Origin: Candidatus Micrarchaeota archaeon RBG_16_49_10
GTDB taxonomy: Archaea; Aenigmatarchaeota; Aenigmatarchaeia; CG10238-14
DNA length: 9,325 bases
Assembly: GCA_001784635.1 (NCBI GenBank)
Contig: MFRS01000020.1
Span: 2,025-11,349, forward strand
Direction of reading: 5' to 3'
This document shows, piece by piece, positions 4,815 through 9,325 of this stretch (its first letter is position 1; each line of letters opens with the position of its first letter). The translations under genes and the position numbers were made by a program. The notes beneath the pieces were generated by a model. It was not told the origin of the DNA and did not search any database. It worked only from the letters and a program-made list of their open reading frames with translations.

Positions 4815-5939
4815 ATGAAGGAAGATTTCATCGTCACACCGTGGGAAGTCAAGGGGGACGTAGATTACAACAAACTCATTAGGGAATTCGGGACCGAAGA
4901 GGTCACTGACAAGCTTCTTGAGAGGCTTAAAAATCACACGGGCGATTTGCACCACTTTCTTAGGAGGAAGATCTACTTCTCACATAGGGATCTGGGTTGG
5001 ATTCTGACCAAGCTCGACCAGGGGGAGAAGTTCCATCTTTACACAGGCCGCGGCCCTTCAGGGAAAGTCCATCTGGGGCATATAGTCCCTTGGCTCATGA
5101 CCAAATGGTTCCAGGACAAGTTCGACACGCACCTATGGTTCCAGATGACGGACGACGAGAAGTTCCTGATAAAGGAAAAGCCGCTTGAAGAGGTGAACGA
5201 GACATCCTATGAGAATGCACTCGACGTCATTGCTGTGGGGTTCAAGCCTAAAAAGACCCACATATTCTCGGACATCGACTACATCAAGACCCAGTACAAG
5301 CTTGCGCTTAAGGTCGCGAAAAAAACCACCTTTTCGACGGCAAAGGCCATCTTCGGCTTCACCGACAGCTCCAACATAGGCATTATATTCTTCCCGGCCG
5401 TCCAGACCGTCCCGTGCTTCCTCCCATCTGAACTCTACGAAAAAAACATACCAATACTCATCCCAGCATCGATAGACCAGGACAACTACTGGAGGATGGC
5501 GAGGGACGTGGCGGAAAAGCTTGGCTACTACAAGCCTGCGCAAATCCATGGGAGGTTTTTGCCTGGCTTGCAGGGAATGCAGGATGAAGGGAAGATGTCT
5601 TCCTCCGTGGAATCGACATGCATCTTCACAACAGACACGCCGGAGGAGGTCGAAAAGAAGATAATGAAGTACGCCTTTTCAGGAGGACAGGCGACAGTGG
5701 AGGAGCACAGGAAGCTTGGGGGGAACCCGGATATAGACGTGCCCTACCAGTGGCTCACGTTCTTCGAGGAGGACGACAGGAAGCTGAAAAAAATATATGA
5801 CGACTACAAGAGCGGGGCCCTGCTGACCGGGGAGATAAAGATGATGCTTGTAGAGAAGCTGAACCATTTCCTCAAGGGCCATCAGGAGAGAAGGGAGAAG
5901 GCCAAGGATGTTATAGAGGATTTCATGCTCAGGGACTAG
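4815..5939 (+). CDS. trpS: Tryptophanyl-tRNA synthetase, archaeal/eukaryotic type
   Basis: The 374-aa class Ic synthetase charges tRNA-Trp with tryptophan in the cytosol. The HIGH signature is PSGKVHLGH (81-89) and the KMSKS signature is KMSSS (260-264). IDQDNYWRMARDVAEKLG (220-237) is the conserved helix of the active site, and MTDDEKFL (111-118) and FPAVQTVPCF (193-202) are typical of the archaeal/eukaryotic TrpRS branch. The N-terminal extension (1-70, with TPWEVKGDVDYNKLI) is also characteristic of that branch. GAGGTA (4803-4808), overlapping the racemase stop, lies 6 bases before the ATG, so it is probably translated from the same message as the racemase operon, though internal promoters cannot be excluded. 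Codon use is core-like (AAG, CTC, AGG), in contrast to the operon's two unknown genes. Confidence 0.95.
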   Translation: MKEDFIVTPWEVKGDVDYNKLIREFGTEEVTDKLLERLKNHTGDLHHFLRRKIYFSHRDLGWILTKLDQGEKFHLYTGRGPSGKVHLGHIVPWLMTKWFQDKFDTHLWFQMTDDEKFLIKEKPLEEVNETSYENALDVIAVGFKPKKTHIFSDIDYIKTQYKLALKVAKKTTFSTAKAIFGFTDSSNIGIIFFPAVQTVPCFLPSELYEKNIPILIPASIDQDNYWRMARDVAEKLGYYKPAQIHGRFLPGLQGMQDEGKMSSSVESTCIFTTDTPEEVEKKIMKYAFSGGQATVEEHRKLGGNPDIDVPYQWLTFFEEDDRKLKKIYDDYKSGALLTGEIKMMLVEKLNHFLKGHQERREKAKDVIEDFMLRD

Positions 5940-5965
5940 TAAATTTAGCACACATGGCTGAATCA

Positions 5966-5977
5966 AACATTAATCCT
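5966..5977 (+). promoter_or_regulatory. TATA-like box of the UMP kinase gene
   Basis: AAACATTAATCC is centred about 24 bases before the TTG at 5994. No ribosome site is visible in front of that codon, so a leaderless message starting at or next to the TTG is the simplest reading. Confidence 0.45.
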
Positions 5978-5993
5978 TAGAGCCCGTATTGTT

Positions 5994-6710
5994 TTGTGGT
6001 TTATAACGGTAAAACCTCTAAGAAGAGTCATTTCCTTTGGCGGCTCGACAATCTACAATTCTGAGGACGATAACATAAACGTCCCCTACTGCTCCGCGTT
6101 CATCGAACTTCTGAAGGAGAACCCGGAGGAGCGGTACCTAATAGTGGTCGGGGGCGGGAAGACCGCAAGGCAATATATAAACGCTGCGGGGGAGTACGAG
6201 ATAGACGAGGAGGGACAGGATCTGTTGGGAATAGAGGCCTCTCACCTAAACGCGCTACTTTTCGCCCTTCTCCTCAACAAGGCAGGTATAAGGACATACC
6301 ACAGCAAGAAGATATTCGACGACTACCAGGGCTTCCTGGAGCAGTACGATGTCATCGTCACCGGGGGGACAATCCCGGGCCACACGACCGACAAGGTTGC
6401 CGTCCAGTGCGCGGCCAAGTACGGGGACAGGGAATTGGTTAAGGTGACGAGCGTGGGTGGTATATATGACGACGACCCTGCAAAGAATGAGAGCGCCACC
6501 CTGATAAGGATGATAAAGGCCAGCGAACTAATCAAGGTCTGGGGGACGGAGCACACTCCAGGGTCTAACAAGCCTATAGGTGTCAAGACGGTGGAGGAGG
6601 CCTTGGAGAAGAACGTTAAGGTGCATATAGTAGGGGAAGACATAGGAGACTTGAGAAGAGCTCTGTTCGAAAGGGAAGGGTACAGAGGAACACTGATTAT
6701 TCCGGAATAG
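5994..6710 (+). CDS. pyrH: UMP kinase, archaeal amino-acid-kinase family
   Basis: The 238-aa enzyme phosphorylates UMP to UDP with ATP in pyrimidine synthesis. Recognised motifs in order are VISFGGS (12-18, nucleotide/phosphate loop), IVVGGGKTARQYI (50-62), LGIEASHLNALL (78-89), IVTGGTIPGHTTD (121-133), the archaeal UMPK hallmark, and TSVGGIYDDDP (152-162), the ATP-side loop. Length is close to the usual archaeal 220-230 aa. The start is TTG, with no in-frame ATG or GTG before the first motif; the TATA-like box supports it. Its codons are core-like. It ends in an oligo-T terminator, so it is probably a single-gene unit, but a UPRTase-like gene follows about 0.6 kb downstream, and together they could form a uracil to UMP to UDP salvage route. 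Confidence 0.93.
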   Translation: MWFITVKPLRRVISFGGSTIYNSEDDNINVPYCSAFIELLKENPEERYLIVVGGGKTARQYINAAGEYEIDEEGQDLLGIEASHLNALLFALLLNKAGIRTYHSKKIFDDYQGFLEQYDVIVTGGTIPGHTTDKVAVQCAAKYGDRELVKVTSVGGIYDDDPAKNESATLIRMIKASELIKVWGTEHTPGSNKPIGVKTVEEALEKNVKVHIVGEDIGDLRRALFEREGYRGTLIIPE

Positions 6711-6737
6711 GTTTTATTTCGTAGAAAAAAATGTTTC

Positions 6738-6745
6738 TTTTTTTT
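6738..6745 (+). terminator. Oligo-T terminator after pyrH
   Basis: Eight T residues follow an earlier TTTC, 28 bases after the stop, immediately before the first long repeat copy. It separates the UMP kinase message from the downstream island. Confidence 0.6.
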
Positions 6746-6747
6746 GC

Positions 6748-6885
6748 GGTCTAAGAGGCAGGTAAAAAGTAGTTAAACAATTTGTAATTTCTGGGTATTT
6801 ATTTTTTTATGAAGTTGAGTTGCGTAAATCGATTTTTATCCGTATTACTAAATAGGCGGTGGGTTTCCTGAATCTCTCCTTCTAA
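6748..6885 (+). repeat. 138-bp promoter/leader repeat, copy A
   Basis: It aligns without net gaps to 7146-7283 at a constant offset of 398 bases; by my count 112 of 138 positions match (about 81%). The most conserved parts are the left edge (GGTCTAAGAG), a T-rich block (GGGTATTTATTTTTT, 6793-6807), the TATA-like GATTTTTAT (6831-6839) and the last 18 bases CTGAATCTCTCCTTCTAA (6868-6885). The centre (6808-6817) and 6842-6850 have diverged. It stands directly before the 70-aa gene. Confidence 0.8.
6831..6839 (+). promoter_or_regulatory. TATA-like box in copy A
   Basis: GATTTTTAT, conserved in both repeats. Transcription about 25 bases downstream would start near 6861, leaving a 5' leader of about 45 bases that contains the conserved CTGAATCTCTCCTTCTAA block and the ribosome site GAGGTGG (6891-6897). 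Confidence 0.45.
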
Positions 6886-6904
6886 AAGTTGAGGTGGTTT
6901 GAAT

Positions 6905-7117
6905 ATGGATGATGGCACTCAGGAAAGTAACGACCCGCCAATAGTTGAACCAGAAACGGCAGTTGTATATTTTTACCAAGTAAACCCGTCTATTTGTCCC
7001 GCATCTCAAGGGAGACTAGCCAGCTGCAGATTTTGTATGTATACTGGGGCTGGCCCCTCTGATTTATGCAACACAAAACGTCAACAATTTTATAGACCTA
7101 GATTAAATAGCGGCTGA
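6905..7117 (+). CDS. Uncharacterised 70-aa four-cysteine protein
   Basis: No family recognised. The ATG is chosen because GAGGTGG (6891-6897) is 7 bases upstream; an in-frame TTG at 6899 would add only two residues. The N-terminus is acidic and probably disordered (MDDGTQESNDPPIVEPE), followed by a strand TAVVYFYQVNPS and a cysteine cluster C31-x9-C41-x2-C44-x10-C55, then a basic tail QQFYRPRLNSG. Four cysteines in this arrangement could bind one zinc or an iron-sulfur cluster. The gene has its own copy of the 138-bp leader and is AT-rich. It could be an adaptor or regulator acting with the UPRTase-like protein, which has the same leader, but nothing in the sequence shows its role. Confidence 0.6.
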   Translation: MDDGTQESNDPPIVEPETAVVYFYQVNPSICPASQGRLASCRFCMYTGAGPSDLCNTKRQQFYRPRLNSG

Positions 7118-7145
7118 TTCAAAAAAAACGGGAGTTTACCATAAT

Positions 7146-7283
7146 GGTCTAAGAGGTAGGTAAGAAGCAGTTAAACAATTTATGATTCGTGGGTATTTAT
7201 TTTTTTGTTGCCTGAAGTCGCATAAATAGATTTTTATTCGCCCTGCGAAATAGGTGGTGGGTCTTCTGAATCTCTCCTTCTAA
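7146..7283 (+). repeat. 138-bp promoter/leader repeat, copy B
   Basis: This is the partner of 6748-6885, in direct orientation 398 bases downstream, beginning 28 bases after the stop of the 70-aa gene. Its divergence from copy A is concentrated in two blocks, as expected if the T-rich/TATA part and the pyrimidine-rich 3' end are under selection. It ends at GAGGTGA (7284-7290), the ribosome-site-like element that in this copy overlaps the first possible start codon of the next gene. Confidence 0.8.
7229..7237 (+). promoter_or_regulatory. TATA-like box in copy B
   Basis: GATTTTTAT at the same relative place as in copy A; a start near 7259 would give a leader of about 28 bases to the GTG at 7287. 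Confidence 0.45.
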
Positions 7284-7286
7284 GAG

Positions 7287-8087
7287 GTGATTGGAATTAG
7301 TGGAAATTGGTTGAATGTACACAACATAGGAAACTATGATGGACTTTATGGTTTAGTAAAAAAATTTTATAAAGAAGATTTTTCAAGATTAGAAGCAACT
7401 AGAAGAGACTTTCAACAAATAGGTGATGCTTTAACGAGTTACTTAGTAGGTTCTGGTATTTTGGATGGCGCAACTGAAATATATGCCGCCCCTGTTTTGA
7501 GGGCGGGAGCAGGAGTGTTAAGGCCGTCTTCAGTTAGGCTGTTGGAAGAAAAGGCCAATTCGTTGGGTGTGCCATTTAGAACGTTTGGACTGGGGGCTAG
7601 CAGGCCTCACGAGAAAACTGACTCAAGACCAGCCAGAATATATCTGAACACTTTAGGAGATTTAAGGCCTGGGAATGATGCGAAAGTTATATTGTATGAG
7701 ATGGGCGAAGCTACTGGTGCGACAGTCGTCGGAGCTTCTCAGGACTTGCGAAATTTAGATATAAGACCTGAAAACTTGATACTTTTGGCCGGAGCAACCT
7801 GTATCAACCAAACGGAAGGACGGCTTGGAACAGAAGTGCCTGGGATGACAATTATCTCAGGGTCCCAATGGCTATATAATGAAAAGCCAGGAGATACCCA
7901 GTTTTATCTGACCCGAATGTATAATCCTAAAACAGGTGCGTATGACATAATGGACCCACAAGATTGGGGTGCTGGTGTGTCGGGAAATAATATGGAGGAG
8001 TTTTTATCTCTGGTGGAGGAAGTTGTCCGTTTGACTCCACTTAATAGAAAGCTACTCCGTAATGAATGGCGTGATAAATTTAACTAA
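7287..8087 (+). CDS. Divergent uracil phosphoribosyltransferase-like protein
   Basis: The 266-aa product (from GTG) shows the type I phosphoribosyltransferase plan and most resembles UPRTases: APVLRAGAGVL (68-78) matches the UPRTase PVLRAGLGML element; VILYEMGEATGATVVGA (134-150) sits at the PRPP loop (usually VDPMLATGGS); LILLAGA (164-170) is the next strand; QWLYNEKPG and DWGAGVSG (226-233) stand where UPRTases have LN..GYI and GDAGDR, the uracil-binding end. UPRTase joins uracil and PRPP to give UMP. This one is longer than the usual 210 aa, has E138 instead of the first Asp of the loop and lacks the second acidic residue in its usual place, so base specificity or activity may be altered. 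The start is uncertain: the GTG lies inside the ribosome-site-like GAGGTGA; TTG 7311 is the alternative. The gene is AT-rich and preceded by repeat copy B. Confidence 0.65.
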   Translation: MIGISGNWLNVHNIGNYDGLYGLVKKFYKEDFSRLEATRRDFQQIGDALTSYLVGSGILDGATEIYAAPVLRAGAGVLRPSSVRLLEEKANSLGVPFRTFGLGASRPHEKTDSRPARIYLNTLGDLRPGNDAKVILYEMGEATGATVVGASQDLRNLDIRPENLILLAGATCINQTEGRLGTEVPGMTIISGSQWLYNEKPGDTQFYLTRMYNPKTGAYDIMDPQDWGAGVSGNNMEEFLSLVEEVVRLTPLNRKLLRNEWRDKFN

Positions 8088-8094
8088 AAGGGAA

Positions 8095-8140
8095 GGGGTA
8101 ATGAGGTAAAAATCTATCATAGATTTAAGCCTCACTCCCC
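8095..8140 (+). terminator. Strong 46-nt hairpin after the UPRTase-like gene
   Basis: Three stem blocks pair in register: GGGG (8095-8098) with CCCC (8137-8140), TGAGG (8102-8106) with CCTCA (8130-8134), and AAATCTA (8110-8116) with TAGATTT (8120-8126) around a three-base loop TCA. It begins 7 bases after the stop codon. There is no T-run directly after it, so it may be an mRNA-end stabiliser or processing signal, a structured RNA, or a protein-binding palindrome as well as a terminator. The remaining 90 bases to pheS hold AT-rich promoter-like sequence and nothing else I can support. Confidence 0.6.
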
Positions 8141-8212
8141 AATTTAACTTAAGTGGAAGTGATGCCGTACCAATTTTAGAGCCCTCGCAAAAAGAAGTTT
8201 TTTCTACTTCTA

Positions 8213-8224
8213 AGTCTAAAATTC
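8213..8224 (+). promoter_or_regulatory. TATA-like box before pheS
   Basis: AGTCTAAAATTC is centred about 21 bases before the in-frame ATG at 8240 and 12 before the one at 8231. A second candidate, CAATTTTAGA at 8171-8180, would give a leader of about 30 bases. Confidence 0.35.
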
Positions 8225-8230
8225 TAGAGG

Positions 8231-9325
8231 ATGGTAGTCATGGATGACGGCGAGCTCATGAGCAGGCTTCACGAGCATGAGAGGAAGATCCTCAAGGTGC
8301 TGGAGAAGAAGAAGATGTCCATGAACGAGCTTAGGTCCGCAGTAAACCTTCCCAGGGACTCGGTGGAGAAGGCCTCCCTGTGGGCGAAGGTCAAAGGCGT
8401 TTTACAGATTGATGAAAAGGTATTGGAGTTCTGCGAGATAACCGAAGAGGGGAAGGAGTACACGAAGAAAGGACTACCTGAGAAGGGAATGCTGAAGCTA
8501 ATCAGCAAAGGCGACAACAGGATGGATGACTTGAAGGGCAAGATGGAGGGCTTCCCGATAGCTTTGGTCTGGGTGAAGAAGAACGGCTGGGCTGAGATAA
8601 GGGAAGGCAGGCTGGAGATCACTGAAAAGGGGAAGGAGGCTCTCAAGAAGACGCTGCCGGAGGAGAAGGCCTTGCAAGAGTTGGTAAAAGGCCCTAAACT
8701 GCTTGGAAGGTTTGACGAAAACCTCATCTCTACGCTGGAAAGGAGGAACCTCGTGAAGAGGGTTGAAGAGAAGGAGAAGACACTATATCTCACTGATTTG
8801 GGCAAAAGTATTGCCCCCAAGCTTAAAACAAGGGAGGAGATAGGGCAACTGACCCCGCAGATTATAATAGGCAAGGAATGGAAGAAGAAGCCCTTGAGGG
8901 CTTATGACATCACTTTACCCACTGAGAAGATTTATCCCGGTAGGAAGCATGTCCTCACGCAGGTGATAGAGTACATAAGGAAGGTTTGGCTGGAGATGGG
9001 ATTCAAGGAGATGGCAGGCCCGACAGTCGATGTGTCGTTCTGGAACTTCGACGCTCTCTACCAACCGCAGGACCATCCGGCCAGGGACCTGGCAGACACG
9101 TTCTACATGAAGGTCCCGAAATTTGGGAAATTGCCGGATGAAAGGATTGTCGAGCAGGTCAAAGCGACGCACGAGAACGGCTGGACCTGCAACTCCACGG
9201 GCTGGCAGTATGATTGGGATCTGGAGTTCTCGAAAAGATGCATCCTCAGGACGCACACCACAAACCTTTCAGCACATACCATCGCATCGCTCACCGAGGA
9301 TGATTTGCCCGCCAAGTTCTTCTCA
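8231..9325 (+). CDS. pheS: Phenylalanyl-tRNA synthetase alpha subunit, 3'-truncated by window
   Basis: An open frame of 365 codons runs off the right edge; the family is about 480-510 aa, so roughly the last quarter is missing. It is a class II synthetase subunit that pairs with PheT to charge tRNA-Phe. The N-terminal 190 residues hold repeated winged-helix-like modules (LHEHERKILKVLEKKKMS, FCEITEEGKEY, LEITEKGKEAL, LYLTDLGKSI) typical of the archaeal/eukaryotic alpha chain. The catalytic part starts near 205: RKHVLTQVIEYIRKVWLEMGF, then FWNFDALYQPQDHPARDLADTFY (motif 270-292), TCNSTGWQYDWD and RTHTTNLSAHTIAS (340-353, motif 2 side). Two ATGs in frame (8231 and 8240) are possible starts; GAGG just before the first and a TATA-like box nearer the second leave this open. 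Codon use is core-like, unlike the AT-rich island upstream. No in-frame stop was found on a full read-through. Confidence 0.93.
   Translation, partial: MVVMDDGELMSRLHEHERKILKVLEKKKMSMNELRSAVNLPRDSVEKASLWAKVKGVLQIDEKVLEFCEITEEGKEYTKKGLPEKGMLKLISKGDNRMDDLKGKMEGFPIALVWVKKNGWAEIREGRLEITEKGKEALKKTLPEEKALQELVKGPKLLGRFDENLISTLERRNLVKRVEEKEKTLYLTDLGKSIAPKLKTREEIGQLTPQIIIGKEWKKKPLRAYDITLPTEKIYPGRKHVLTQVIEYIRKVWLEMGFKEMAGPTVDVSFWNFDALYQPQDHPARDLADTFYMKVPKFGKLPDERIVEQVKATHENGWTCNSTGWQYDWDLEFSKRCILRTHTTNLSAHTIASLTEDDLPAKFFS

Noticed and set aside
6746..6780. tRNA-like 5' end (GCGGTCTAAGAGGCAGG) in repeat copy A
   Set aside because: No acceptor-stem partner, anticodon stem or T-arm consensus follows.
6748..7283. 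CRISPR array or insertion sequence ends for the two 138-bp copies
   Set aside because: There are only two copies, each long and diverged and directly oriented, with a gene between them; there are no short identical repeats with spacers, no terminal inverted repeats and no transposase.
8193..8211. Hairpin AGAAG/CTTCT before pheS
   Set aside because: It is a five-base stem with a nine-base T-rich loop, easily found by chance in this AT-rich spacer.
8269..9315. Three minus-strand frames (8269-8874, 8915-9256 and 9103-9315)
   Set aside because: They are antisense to pheS, whose plus-strand reading is certain from its class II motifs.

Overview
The window comes from an archaeon. The evidence is an S6e ribosomal protein, an archaeal/eukaryotic-type TrpRS, an archaeal-type UMP kinase and an archaeal-type PheRS alpha chain. 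Starts sit either about 25 bases after TATA-like boxes with no leader, or 6-7 bases after GAGGTG-type ribosome sites. Ends are marked by oligo-T runs. Arginine is mostly AGG/AGA and isoleucine is often ATA. I cannot place it more precisely; compact gene packing would fit a small-genome archaeal lineage, but that is a guess.

Layout. (1) 1-1050, minus strand: the first codons of rps6e, preceded by a putative HExxH metallopeptidase gene. (2) 1051-1143: a divergent promoter region. (3) 1144-2531, plus strand: small accessory genes, namely a low-molecular-weight tyrosine-phosphatase-like protein, a 46-aa ribbon-helix-helix regulator too small for many gene callers, a small basic archaeal protein, and a winged-helix regulator with a clear TATA box and three AATTAC repeats in front. 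(4) 2560-5939: a tightly packed probable operon of a 72-aa winged-helix protein, a 285-aa unrecognised protein with a Rossmann-like layout, a 129-aa unrecognised protein, an aspartate/glutamate racemase with both catalytic cysteines, and trpS. (5) 5960-6745: UMP kinase (TTG start, probably leaderless) ending in an oligo-T terminator. (6) 6748-8140: an AT-rich island in which a 138-bp promoter/leader is present twice, about 81% identical. One copy precedes a 70-aa four-cysteine protein and the other a divergent uracil-phosphoribosyltransferase-like protein; a strong 46-nt hairpin closes the island. (7) 8231-9325: pheS, cut by the window end.

The core genes (metallopeptidase, trpS, pyrH, pheS) use AGG, AAG and CTC/CTG heavily. 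The small or unknown genes at 1144-1512, 1793-2531, 2833-4082 and 6905-8087 are visibly more AT-rich (AGA, AAA, TTA, TTT), so the window looks like housekeeping genes with acquired or fast-evolving material inserted between them.

The two best candidates for undescribed biology are the HTH-unknown-unknown-racemase-trpS operon, including a duplicated translation-start region at its first two genes, and the twin-leader island, where a UPRTase-like gene lies just beyond UMP kinase and could be linked to pyrimidine salvage.
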